A stretch of DNA of 64,000 bases from Bacillota bacterium. GTDB taxonomy: Bacteria > Bacillota > Clostridia > Acetivibrionales > DSM-1351. Location of the stretch: assembly GCA_023431385.1 (NCBI GenBank), contig JAEYWA010000153.1, forward strand, positions 1 to 64,000, given 5' to 3'. Within the stretch, counting starts at the first letter, position 1. Each line of letters begins with the position of its first letter. A program made the position numbers and the translations under genes. The notes under the pieces were generated by a model that was not told the DNA's origin, did no database searches, and saw nothing but the letters and a program-made list of their open reading frames with translations. Shown here piece after piece: positions 7,438 to 15,928 of the stretch.

Positions 7438-9353
7438 CTTGCCACCTCTGTCTTCAGCAAGGCTTCTTTGGCTGCTTCCCTCACCTCTTCGACCTGATCC
7501 TCCAATAATCCCTGCAAAACAGTATCTGCATTACTACTCCCGAACAAGCCCAATGACCTAACGGCTGCAATTCTTGTTAAGGTTTCCTGGCTGCCTGCAG
7601 CAGTAACTACAATATTAAATGCAATGTCACTTTGAAATTTATATAAGTTTGAAATAATGTCCATCCTGTTAACGGTATTTGATTCATTGTGATACAATTT
7701 CTCTAACAAATTCAGGCTTCTGACATCAGGTATTTTAATTAGAGCTTTTATTGCTTTTCTCCTGACCACAGGAGACGGGTCGTTAATCATTGTATTCATA
7801 AAGCTAAAAAACTCTCCCTCTGAAGAGTACTCAACTATACTTATCAATCCGGCACGGACACCCTCATTTATACTGTCCATCCTGGTATTAATGTGTTTCC
7901 AGCCATATACAGTGTTCAGTCTGAAGAGAGCTTCCAGAGCTTCCATACCTTCTTCTCCCGGATTACGCCCAACAATCTCTTCAAGCAATTCAAGGCTTAT
8001 TTTTCCATTATATAAAACAAGCTTACGGACTACGGCTTTTCTTACTTTTTTGTTTGGGTGCTCCAGCTTCATCAGAAGAAAGTCAATATTCGGTGTCCCA
8101 CTTGCACACTTGCTCTCAACAGAAGCAAGCTCTGCTTCTTCACTAAAGTCTGTCAGACTTTCAAGAAGGTGTGAGTTATTATACGAAGTAATTTCAGCAA
8201 CAATTCCTATAGCCTGACTAGACACATCTCTGTCTTGCGAGCTGCACAGTTTCTCAACAATAAAGTTAAAGCCCTCAATTTCTTTTTTGTATATAAGCCT
8301 TAATCCCATCAATATCAATTCAGGTTCCTTGCACTCCAGTAGTTCATTAATAAATGAAGGCGGAATACTGTCCAGCTTATACAAGAGATCACTGAGGTTT
8401 TCTATGAAGAACTCCTCTCCCTTGTTTAAATCATATATTTCTATAATGTGATGGAGGAAGAAATTCATCTGTAAATTAACAAAGGCATTTATCGAAACAA
8501 GTATATTCTCTGAATCCTTGTAGTCCCAATGCTCTCTGAAAAATCCTTTAATTTCTTCAAATTCACTTTCAGGGAGACTGAATATACTATTATTTACGAT
8601 TAGGCTGCTTAACCCAAAGATCATGTTTTCATCACTAATACAAAAATTCTTTGAATATGTTTGAAGTATTCGGATAATATCTGGATATGATCCGATAGAT
8701 CCTAATGATCTTACAAATGTATTCATTAAGATATTTTTTTCTACAGCAGAAACATTCATTGAAAATATTTTATCTGCAATGACTTCTGATACTTCTTTTG
8801 TACCTAGACTTTCAAAAGTACTTAAAAGTGAGTTTATAACCCAGACACTGCTTGTGTCATTAAGCATATCCAGTAACTTACCTTCAGCCTCCTTGTATGC
8901 TTGCTCAGCAATAACTTCCAGAGCTGCTTCCACAACATTTTCATCCGAATCGTCCAAAGCCGAAAGTGCAATTTCACAACTGTTTTTCCCCTTGATGTAT
9001 TTAAGTGCATCCAATGAGAATTTTCGAATATTCCTATCTTTGTCGCACAACTTCATTTTTAGAGATGGTAAAGCCTTTTCATCTAATATAACCAGCAGCT
9101 CTATTGCTAAATTTCTTATGTAGGCATCATCTGAATAAAATAGATCAGTAACAAGTTCAGCAGTTCTTTCAAGTTTTACACGACTAATTTTCTTCGCAAG
9201 CTTCTCCTGCTTATATCTCTCCTTTTCTGTTGTAAGACAATGAATAAGAACCTCCATGTCCTGATTATTATTTTCACCATCAAATCCCACAGCAAGTCTG
9301 TCAATAATAGTAGTTAGCTCCTGTCCGGCAAATATTTCTTCTCTATTCGTCAT
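7434..9353 (-). CDS. HEAT-repeat scaffold protein in chemosensory operon
   Basis: This 639-residue protein consists almost entirely of alpha-helical repeats of about 30 residues, with HEAT/armadillo-like signatures such as DAYIRNLAIELLVILDEKA, DRNIRKFSLDALKYIKG, SPVVRRKAIKALIKI and VEEVREAAKEALLK. No catalytic domain, signal peptide or membrane segment is seen. HEAT solenoids bind proteins, so it is probably a docking scaffold for array or stressosome parts; this is inference. ATG 9353 is chosen because AAAGGAAGTG lies 7 bases upstream; the open frame extends to 9512 but that part overlaps the preceding gene. It overlaps that gene's end by 11 bases and the cheR start by 4, so all three are coupled. 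Confidence 0.8.
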   Translation of the reverse strand: MTNREEIFAGQELTTIIDRLAVGFDGENNNQDMEVLIHCLTTEKERYKQEKLAKKISRVKLERTAELVTDLFYSDDAYIRNLAIELLVILDEKALPSLKMKLCDKDRNIRKFSLDALKYIKGKNSCEIALSALDDSDENVVEAALEVIAEQAYKEAEGKLLDMLNDTSSVWVINSLLSTFESLGTKEVSEVIADKIFSMNVSAVEKNILMNTFVRSLGSIGSYPDIIRILQTYSKNFCISDENMIFGLSSLIVNNSIFSLPESEFEEIKGFFREHWDYKDSENILVSINAFVNLQMNFFLHHIIEIYDLNKGEEFFIENLSDLLYKLDSIPPSFINELLECKEPELILMGLRLIYKKEIEGFNFIVEKLCSSQDRDVSSQAIGIVAEITSYNNSHLLESLTDFSEEAELASVESKCASGTPNIDFLLMKLEHPNKKVRKAVVRKLVLYNGKISLELLEEIVGRNPGEEGMEALEALFRLNTVYGWKHINTRMDSINEGVRAGLISIVEYSSEGEFFSFMNTMINDPSPVVRRKAIKALIKIPDVRSLNLLEKLYHNESNTVNRMDIISNLYKFQSDIAFNIVVTAAGSQETLTRIAAVRSLGLFGSSNADTVLQGLLEDQVEEVREAAKEALLKTEVAR

Positions 9354-10551
9354 CAAATAACACTTCCTTTGCAACTTTAATAAGTTTCTGAAAGCATTCA
9401 TCGGATCGAAATACTTCCCGAACCGCTTCCATTTCGTTTCTATAAACCTTAAATTCTTCAACAGCCCGGATAGAATCAAAAATATTGGTAATCCTTCTAT
9501 CGTATAGGCCACCCACTATGATTGACATCTCAATATTGTCTATTGATAATTGCCTCTTTAACTCTATTAATTCCTTTATTTCGTTTTCATGAATAATAAT
9601 CAATTGGCTGGTATCAATGAAAACCATCAAGGTTATTGCCTTTTTGACAGAGTTGACAAACGTCTTCATCTGATTAGTGAATCCATCCTTTTCCGGCCTA
9701 AAAGTTCTTATCAGGTATTTGCTAAATACCCCGTACAAGTCCTGAGTAATTGTGGTACATCTTGTACTATTTGCCCCTCCATTACTCAGATAAACGTCGT
9801 TACACTTTAATTTACTCCTGGATAAATCTACTACATTGATCCTTTCTATATAGATAATATCAAAGCAGGTATACAGTTCAGTTTTCTCCATATCAGTACT
9901 TATGATAATATCCAGAGTTTTCATTTCGATATCAACTGAAGTATCTTTAAAATATTGATCGTCTACACTGGAATATGTAAGGGAACCGATTTCTTCAACA
10001 TTTTTTAAAATCATCATGAAAACTGGAGATACCATTGGAGCATCCTCCTCAAGGAAAAAGGATATATAAAACTTGTTTTTTCCTTTATTCCTTTGATTTA
10101 GGAGTGAAGCTACAAGTCCAACCTCAGTTTGTTCTACTACTGATTTTTCCTGCTTACTTTTGTTAGCTTTAATAAGCCCCTCAATGGTATCACTAATTCT
10201 GTATGCAGCACTGTCCAGACTTTCCTTAAGTTCAAGGGAACATGTCCCACTTTTATTATCCAGCATCTTTTTAACGGTATCCAAGCCCTCAAAGCATGTC
10301 GAAACTATACTTTGGTCAAACAGAATATAACCATTCCTTGCGTAATCAAGCATATCCTCTATCTTATGCATCAAGTTTCCGATATCATCAAATCCAATCA
10401 CATGGGAAGAGCCTTTAATGGTATGTGCTATTCGAAACAATTCATTTATTTCTACAGAAGAGTATTCTTTTTCAAGCCTTATGATACAATCTTCCGCCTT
10501 TTGCATTAATTCATCGGCTTCTTCCGTGTAAGCCCGAAGCATAGCATCCAT
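9343..10551 (-). CDS. HPt-P2 CheA-like protein lacking the kinase domain
   Basis: The 402-residue protein starts like CheA: an HPt domain with HTIKGSSHVIG carrying the phospho-acceptor His at about 44, followed after a linker by a segment (about 160-235) that resembles the CheA P2 receiver-binding domain (core: APM, ILKNVEEIG). The dimerisation, HATPase and CheW domains of CheA are absent. The last 150 residues (TLMVFIDTSQLIIIHENEI region) are unknown, perhaps a divergent STAS-like fold. It may relay phosphate from CheA or the neighbouring kinase to a receiver. ATG 10551 has AAGGTGG 8 bases upstream. The HPt call is firm, P2 probable, the rest tentative. Confidence 0.75.
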   Translation of the reverse strand: MDAMLRAYTEEADELMQKAEDCIIRLEKEYSSVEINELFRIAHTIKGSSHVIGFDDIGNLMHKIEDMLDYARNGYILFDQSIVSTCFEGLDTVKKMLDNKSGTCSLELKESLDSAAYRISDTIEGLIKANKSKQEKSVVEQTEVGLVASLLNQRNKGKNKFYISFFLEEDAPMVSPVFMMILKNVEEIGSLTYSSVDDQYFKDTSVDIEMKTLDIIISTDMEKTELYTCFDIIYIERINVVDLSRSKLKCNDVYLSNGGANSTRCTTITQDLYGVFSKYLIRTFRPEKDGFTNQMKTFVNSVKKAITLMVFIDTSQLIIIHENEIKELIELKRQLSIDNIEMSIIVGGLYDRRITNIFDSIRAVEEFKVYRNEMEAVREVFRSDECFQKLIKVAKEVLFDDE

Positions 10552-10565
10552 AATAACTACCACCT

Positions 10566-10976
10566 TTACTTAACCATCTGTGTAATAGACTCTCTCCATC
10601 TCTCAAGCTTTTTGATTGAATAGTCAATAATTTGCATCACGTGTTCAACACTTTTAAAAGGTTTTAGAATATAGTCATTGGCCCCAAATTCCAGTGAACT
10701 TAACGTTTTATCCATGGTGGAGTAACCTGTCATCATTATGACCTGGGTAAGCGCATCATAGCTTTTAATTTCTCTCAGCAGCTCAATACCATCCATTTCA
10801 GGCATTACAATATCAGTGAGTACAATATGGTATTTGTCTTTTTTAACTTTTTCAAGGGCTTCTACTGCACTTTGTGCTGTGTCTACTGTATAGCCATCCA
10901 ATTTCAGGTGTTTTTTTAAAGTACCTACTATACCCTCTTCATCATCTACGATCAGTATTTTATATTTTTGCTTCAT
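10566..10976 (-). CDS. CheY-like response regulator with short helical tail
   Basis: A 136-residue receiver with IVDDEEG, Asp in IVLTDIVMPEMDG and Lys in ILKPF, plus about 12 extra C-terminal residues. GGAGGT lies 5 bases before the ATG. It sits 31 bases after the soluble histidine kinase gene, its likely cognate kinase, and 14 bases before the HPt-P2 gene. Confidence 0.9.
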   Translation of the reverse strand: MKQKYKILIVDDEEGIVGTLKKHLKLDGYTVDTAQSAVEALEKVKKDKYHIVLTDIVMPEMDGIELLREIKSYDALTQVIMMTGYSTMDKTLSSLEFGANDYILKPFKSVEHVMQIIDYSIKKLERWRESITQMVK

Positions 10977-11006
10977 AAGGGACCTCCATTATTTATATAA
11001 ATTTAT

Positions 11007-12011
11007 TTACAATCTTAACTGATGTTCTGGTAAAGTAATAATAAACTCTGTGCCCTGATTTACTGTACTTTTGACCTGAATATCTCCACCGTGCTCCCGG
11101 ATAATTCCATAGACGATGGACAGCCCCAGTCCAGTTCCTCCAGAGTCTTGATTTGTGGTAAAGAAGGGATTAAATATATTATTTAAGTTCTTCTCATCAA
11201 TCCCACATCCATTATCACGTACACTAATGAGTAATTTACTTATCCCTTCTCTCATTACGCTTATTTCTACAAACCCTGCTTTGTTCAAATCGTCAGCTTT
11301 AATGGCTTTAATAGAATTCAAAAATAAATTAATAAAAATCTGTTCCAACTGCTGTCTGGATCCATAAATGAGAAACTGGTCTTTTTCAATGTTGCTCCTT
11401 AAGCTTACTTTGTTTCTCACGAATTCATTTTTTACAAGCTTGTAAGCTTCAGTTATACAACCATATAAATCAAATGCTTCGTAAGATACCTTTTCCTGCC
11501 TTACAAAAAACTTTAAACCGCTGATAATGTCCATTATTCTGTCAGTTCCCTTATACATGGATTCAAAGGTATCTTTAAACTCTTCAACATACGGAGTAGC
11601 ATCATCACTTATCAATAAACCGTTTTTCCACATTATATTCAAATACTTTTGAAGCAGCTCAATATTTGCTCTAATATAAGTAGTAGGATTATTAATCTCA
11701 TGAGCTACACCTGCTACCAGTTGCCCCAAAGAGGCCATTTTGTCAGCCTGGATTAATGCTTGCTCCTGTACCTTGATTTTCTCTACCTGTTCCCTATTTG
11801 ATTTCTTCAATTTTTCAAGAAATTCGGTCTTTTGCTTATCATTTATCAAAAGCTCATTGCTATTTTTCTCAATCTCCTGTAAAAGAGCGAGAACCCCGGT
11901 GTTGGTTTCTAATAACTCTTCTATTAGTCCCTTAACCTCTTTTTTAAGATTCTCATTTTCTTTTTGTAAATTACAAAAAAGCAGGTAGTAAAGCATATGT
12001 TCTCCATTCAT
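11007..12011 (-). CDS. Soluble sensor histidine kinase with coiled-coil N-terminus
   Basis: The 334-residue protein has an N-terminal coiled coil (about 15-90, rich in Glu, Lys and Leu), a HisKA-type dimerisation segment with phospho-acceptor His in LVAGVAHEINNP (about 105), and a C-terminal HATPase domain with N-box LFLNSIKAI, DNGCGID and GGTGLGLSIVYGII. There is no membrane segment or PAS domain, so its input must come through protein contact. The H-E-I-N-N-P box is typical of NtrB/ZraS-like kinases. Two starts are possible (12011 with GGTGA, 11996 with GGAG). It lies between the stressosome genes and a receiver gene, and could connect the two. Confidence 0.88.
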   Translation of the reverse strand: MNGEHMLYYLLFCNLQKENENLKKEVKGLIEELLETNTGVLALLQEIEKNSNELLINDKQKTEFLEKLKKSNREQVEKIKVQEQALIQADKMASLGQLVAGVAHEINNPTTYIRANIELLQKYLNIMWKNGLLISDDATPYVEEFKDTFESMYKGTDRIMDIISGLKFFVRQEKVSYEAFDLYGCITEAYKLVKNEFVRNKVSLRSNIEKDQFLIYGSRQQLEQIFINLFLNSIKAIKADDLNKAGFVEISVMREGISKLLISVRDNGCGIDEKNLNNIFNPFFTTNQDSGGTGLGLSIVYGIIREHGGDIQVKSTVNQGTEFIITLPEHQLRL

Positions 12012-12022
12012 AGATTCACCAC

Positions 12023-13057
12023 TTACAGAACTGCGACTAAAATTGTCGCATCATCGTTATGTCTCTCATACTCGTTAAAAACCATATTACATAATAGCGA
12101 TGGGCTTTTCGCGACCCCTTCAGCGTAATTTTCAACTTCCCATTTTGAGGTTATGCCATCAGAACACAGTACTAACATATCCCCGTTACTAAAAATGTGT
12201 CTTCTGGCTTTACAGCTTCCACTGTATGCTCCAACATAACCGTTATATGACAGCAGTTTCACTGTTGAACCTGCCGTTATATGCCTGCAATCAATATTAC
12301 CAATGGATATCATTTCAAATTCATTTGTGAATTTGTATATTATAAATAGAGCTATTACCGCTCCTCGAGTATTCTTCAAGGCAGTGTTTGTTTGTTTAAT
12401 AATATCTTCAATAGAATTCTGTGTATTTTCTTCAATTATTTTTACTGCACGGCTGGCGGCTTCATGTGCTTCCATTCCATGACCCAATCCATCAACTACG
12501 GCAATAATATCCCTATCCTCAAAGTTCCTTATATAATAACAATCACCGTTCACTAAAAAGCCTGTATAGGGTCTGCTTATCACACTGACTTTTATTTCTG
12601 AACTACCTATTCCTGAGGTATCAGTTAATGCCATGCTCCATAGCCTAATTGTTAACGTCGTTTCCACCGGCATCCCTTTTTTTATAACATTTTCAGTATT
12701 TGATCTAATCTCAAAAAAGTCACTAAAGCTATTTATTGTTCCAAATCCATCATCAATTGTTCCATTAATGGATGCGCCATCTTTCTGCCCCTCATTAATG
12801 TCTTCTTTTCCTTGAACCTTATCCTCAGAAATGATTTCGATTCCAACCCTGTTGTCGGCAGTAATCTGAAAAAACCTGATCTTCCCATTTATAGATTTAT
12901 GTTTAACAATATTACTGCAAAGTTCACTTATAACAATAGAAGTCTCTGTTATTTCCTTATTGGAAAACTTAAGCGATTTCATCATATCCGCTATTTGCCT
13001 TCTTATAAATCCAGTGTCATAAGTGCCCCGCACTTCATATTCGAAAATAAGGTTCAC
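12023..13057 (-). CDS. RsbT/RsbW-like ATPase fused to SpoIIE-type PP2C phosphatase
   Basis: The N-terminal 140 residues are an HATPase_c_2 domain of the anti-sigma/RsbT type (ELCSNIVKH N-box). Residues about 150-344 are a PP2C-like serine/threonine phosphatase of the SpoIIE/RsbX type, with VVDGLGHGMEAHEAA and LCSDGIT carrying the metal-binding Asp residues. In Bacillus RsbX, a phosphatase alone, dephosphorylates RsbR and RsbS and resets the stressosome; this position right after rsbT suggests the same job. The frame begins with GTG 13057, which overlaps the perfect ribosome site AAGGAGGTGA; the best-spaced codon is ATT at 13048, so the true start is uncertain. No cognate sigma factor gene is in the window. 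Confidence 0.85.
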   Translation of the reverse strand: MNLIFEYEVRGTYDTGFIRRQIADMMKSLKFSNKEITETSIVISELCSNIVKHKSINGKIRFFQITADNRVGIEIISEDKVQGKEDINEGQKDGASINGTIDDGFGTINSFSDFFEIRSNTENVIKKGMPVETTLTIRLWSMALTDTSGIGSSEIKVSVISRPYTGFLVNGDCYYIRNFEDRDIIAVVDGLGHGMEAHEAASRAVKIIEENTQNSIEDIIKQTNTALKNTRGAVIALFIIYKFTNEFEMISIGNIDCRHITAGSTVKLLSYNGYVGAYSGSCKARRHIFSNGDMLVLCSDGITSKWEVENYAEGVAKSPSLLCNMVFNEYERHNDDATILVAVL

Positions 13058-13061
13058 CTCC

Positions 13062-13457
13062 TTAAAGCCACTTCTTGATTATAATTTTTGTTCCCTTGTC
13101 TGTTTGTGAAGTAATGCTGAAATCATCCATTAGTCTTTTGCTTCCCGGAAGTCCCAGACCCATTCCCTTACCTGTAGTAAAACCTTCCTCCATGGCTTTA
13201 TCAATATCCGGGATTCCAGGACCCTTATCCTCAAAGGTAATCATTATGCCGCGTTTTGTGTCACTGGATACATCCTCAATAATGACACAACCGGTTGAAG
13301 CATATACATAAATGTTCCTTGACAGTTCACTGACAGCAGTAATAATCCTTGTCTGGTCTGTTATACTAAAATTCATGTTCCTTGCTGCTTCGCGCGCTCG
13401 TTGCCTGGCTGTCACGATATCCTTTTCATCTTTTATGTGGATTTCAAATAATTTCAA
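13062..13457 (-). CDS. rsbT: RsbT-like serine kinase of the stressosome
   Basis: The 131-residue protein is a GHKL-type kinase with N-box AVSELSRNIYVYA, EDKGPGIPDI and GKGMGLGLPGSKRL motifs, matching RsbT in length (about 133) and order. RsbT is held by RsbR/RsbS and released after phosphorylating them. TTG 13457 is chosen because GGGAGTGG lies 6 bases upstream, immediately after the rsbS stop codon; an in-frame GTG at 13508 has no ribosome site and would overlap rsbS. The released partner is normally RsbU, which is not in the window. The fused phosphatase encoded next or the soluble kinase may be the target here, which is inference. Confidence 0.88.
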   Translation of the reverse strand: MKLFEIHIKDEKDIVTARQRAREAARNMNFSITDQTRIITAVSELSRNIYVYASTGCVIIEDVSSDTKRGIMITFEDKGPGIPDIDKAMEEGFTTGKGMGLGLPGSKRLMDDFSITSQTDKGTKIIIKKWL

Positions 13458-13470
13458 TTTATTCCACTCC

Positions 13471-13866
13471 CTATTCCAGGTCTTCAGCACATATTTCTTC
13501 AAATCCACTGGCTTTTACATGATCTTCAAGTATTTTAATCCCTATATCAGCATTTAACGCAATTTCTACACCCTGAATATCCAGTCCTAACTCTTCCAGG
13601 GTTATGGCAACGTGTGGCTTCATACCGGTTAACACGGCTTTTGCCCCTAAAAGCTGTACCATTTTTACCGTTTCGGAAATAACCCTTCCCAGATAGGAAT
13701 CGATAATGTCCAGCAGAGAAATGTTAAGAAGTACTCCCTTGGCACCAGTTTCATATATCTTGTCAAGAATACTCTGCTGAAGCGACAGAGCCATATTGTC
13801 ATTAATATCTCCCTGAAGAGAGACTATCAATATTTTATTCATTAAAATCATAGGGATACTGTCCAT
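13471..13866 (-). CDS. rsbS: RsbS-like STAS protein of the stressosome
   Basis: The 131-residue protein is a single STAS domain. The segment LLDIIDSYLGRVI places Ser57 where Bacillus RsbS Ser59 is phosphorylated by RsbT, and GAKAVLTGMKPHVAITLEELGL matches the conserved STAS core. It should co-assemble with RsbR into the stressosome shell. The ATG has GGAG 8 bases upstream. The gene lies between rsbR (23-base gap) and rsbT, the same order as in the Bacillus sigB operon. Confidence 0.9.
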   Translation of the reverse strand: MDSIPMILMNKILIVSLQGDINDNMALSLQQSILDKIYETGAKGVLLNISLLDIIDSYLGRVISETVKMVQLLGAKAVLTGMKPHVAITLEELGLDIQGVEIALNADIGIKILEDHVKASGFEEICAEDLE

Positions 13867-13889
13867 TTTTAATGCTCCATTCCATTTAG

Positions 13890-14753
13890 TTACTTTACCA
13901 GCCTGACGGCCTTAAATCCTGCCATCTCCATAGCCAGCTTTATACCATCGGCCATCACTGCTCTGGTGGTAATACAAGACAGATCTACTCCGAGATGAAC
14001 CATGGTTTGAGCAATCACAGGACTGATTCCGGTAATAATTAGCTCCGCTCCAAGGAGCTTTGTGGCACTAGCTGTTTTCAATAAATGATTTGCCACCAGT
14101 GTATCCACGGTAGGGATCCTGGTTATATCAACTATTGCAACCTTTGACGAAGTAGAAACAATCATTTCCAGTAGCTTTTCCATGATCATCTGTATTCTTT
14201 TACTGTCCAGAGTACCAATCAAGGGTATGGCTAAAATCCTTTCCCAGACCTGTATTATAGGTGCAGATAATTCAACCATGTCCTGTTGCTGACGGATGAT
14301 AATTTTTTCACGTTCTCTAACATACATATCGAAAGTATATAAACCCATTCTGTCCAAAATTTCTGAGATTCTGAAAGCTTCTCTGCTTAAGTTTAGATAG
14401 TCAGCGTAGCCGATTTTACTAAGCTCATCGAATATTATCTTTTTCAAAGAAAATATGAAAGTGCTGACTTCTACCTGGTTCAATCCTTTAGCTACCGCAA
14501 TTTTGGAGTAGTCATCCAGATTTTTTTTCGCATCGCTTAGTTCCGGTACCCTCAAAGAAAGGTCCCCTTCGTACTCAATCAGCATTAAAAATGTATGAAT
14601 AATCTTATTACACAGGCTGGCTACTTCACTTTCGGTAAACAATTCATTTATATTAAGTGACTTGTTTTGGATAGTATCAATCCAAATGCCAGCTAGGTCA
14701 TCCTTTATCTGAAATAGAATTTCATTAGTTTTACTGATAGTTGAATTATTCAT
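13890..14753 (-). CDS. rsbR: RsbR-type stressosome sensor protein
   Basis: The 287-residue protein has a helical N-terminal sensor domain (about 1-160) of the RsbRD kind and a C-terminal STAS domain. In the STAS part PTVDTLVANHLLKT has Thr218 at the place of RsbRA Thr205, and PLIGTLDSKR has Ser184 at the place of Thr171; the 34-residue distance between the two sites is kept. These are the RsbT target sites. The N-terminal domain has no recognised haem, flavin or globin motif, so the signal is unknown. It follows cheB by 8 bases, which places the stressosome inside the chemosensory operon. Confidence 0.9.
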   Translation of the reverse strand: MNNSTISKTNEILFQIKDDLAGIWIDTIQNKSLNINELFTESEVASLCNKIIHTFLMLIEYEGDLSLRVPELSDAKKNLDDYSKIAVAKGLNQVEVSTFIFSLKKIIFDELSKIGYADYLNLSREAFRISEILDRMGLYTFDMYVREREKIIIRQQQDMVELSAPIIQVWERILAIPLIGTLDSKRIQMIMEKLLEMIVSTSSKVAIVDITRIPTVDTLVANHLLKTASATKLLGAELIITGISPVIAQTMVHLGVDLSCITTRAVMADGIKLAMEMAGFKAVRLVK

Positions 14754-14761
14754 ATGTCCTC

Positions 14762-15838
14762 CTATTTTCTTACCGCTTTTGTTATGGCATCCGCTATTCT
14801 ATAAGAAGGTACTACTATTTCTGCACCACCTCTTTCTATAGCTTCTCTTGGCATACCGAAAACCACTGCAGTGGACTCATCCTCAGCAATGGTCACACCG
14901 CCTGCTTTTCTTATTTTTACCATAGCGTCAGCCCCGTCGTCACCCATACCCGTCATAAGAACTCCAATAACGTTCGGCCCTCCGAAAGTATCCAGTACAG
15001 ACTCCATTGTTACATTTACAGAGGGCATAAAAACTGTTTTAGGACTACTGGGAAGCCTTATTATTCCACCTTCTCCGCGTACTACCAACTGGTATCCTCC
15101 TGGTGCCAGAAATCCCCTTCCATTATGCAGAACATCTCCAGCTTCCGCTTCTTTTACAGGAATCCGACATGCGGCATTCAGCCTTTTTGAAAAGGATGAC
15201 GTAAATGATGGCGGCATGTGTTGAATAATTATTACCGCCGCTTTCAAGTCGTGCGGAAGCATAGGAAGCACTTCCATAAGAGTACCCGGTCCACCGGTAG
15301 AAATACCTATAACCACCACCTTTGTTAATTCACTGCCCTTCTGCGGTCTCCTCGTTTTGAGAGGTTCTGCTATCCTGGGTGACAAATAATTGCTACGTCT
15401 TGCTACTCTATCTCTAATATTTTTTTTGTTTACACTTTTATAAGCCAGCTTAACCTTTTGTATGATTTCTCTTCCTACTACGTGCAGATTGGAGGAAACA
15501 GTTCCTGATGGCTTTGTGACATAATCAAAAGCCCCCAACTCCAATGCCTCAAAGGTGGTCAATGCTCCTTCTGCAGTGAGTGAGCTTATCATCAGAACAG
15601 GGGTTTCTGGATACTCACTCAATATGTATTGCAAGGAAGTTAATCCATCCATCACAGGCATGTTGATATCCATTGTAACTACATCCGGTTTTAAATCCTG
15701 CACTTTTTCAATTGCATCCTGTCCGTCTCTGGCTGTTCCCACCACCTCAAGACCTGAATCAGTCATGATTATTTCCTTAATGGACTTTCGCATTAAAGCA
15801 GAATCATCTACAATCAGTACTTTTATTTTTTCGCTCAC
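14762..15838 (-). CDS. cheB: CheB methylesterase response regulator
   Basis: The 358-residue protein has an N-terminal receiver (VLIVDDSALMRKS, phospho-Asp57 in VVTMDINMP, TKP) and a C-terminal methylesterase domain with the catalytic triad Ser180 (VIGISTGGPGTL), His207 (IIQHMPP) and Asp300 (TGMGDDGAD). It removes receptor methyl groups, opposing CheR, when phosphorylated by CheA. GTG 15838 is favoured because AGGTGAG lies 4 bases before it; the ATG at 15856 has no site. It is followed by the stressosome genes. Confidence 0.93.
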   Translation of the reverse strand: MSEKIKVLIVDDSALMRKSIKEIIMTDSGLEVVGTARDGQDAIEKVQDLKPDVVTMDINMPVMDGLTSLQYILSEYPETPVLMISSLTAEGALTTFEALELGAFDYVTKPSGTVSSNLHVVGREIIQKVKLAYKSVNKKNIRDRVARRSNYLSPRIAEPLKTRRPQKGSELTKVVVIGISTGGPGTLMEVLPMLPHDLKAAVIIIQHMPPSFTSSFSKRLNAACRIPVKEAEAGDVLHNGRGFLAPGGYQLVVRGEGGIIRLPSSPKTVFMPSVNVTMESVLDTFGGPNVIGVLMTGMGDDGADAMVKIRKAGGVTIAEDESTAVVFGMPREAIERGGAEIVVPSYRIADAITKAVRK

Positions 15839-15928
15839 AAAACTCACCTGCCGCATTTTTCAAAATTATAGCTAACCCATGGAGCATAGACCATAAGCCC
15901 CATGGGTAATGCCTGTAACATCCTGAAT

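Noticed and set aside
14741..15224. Plus-strand open frames opposite cheB and rsbR
   Set aside because: Antisense shadows of well-supported genes, with no ribosome site or domain.
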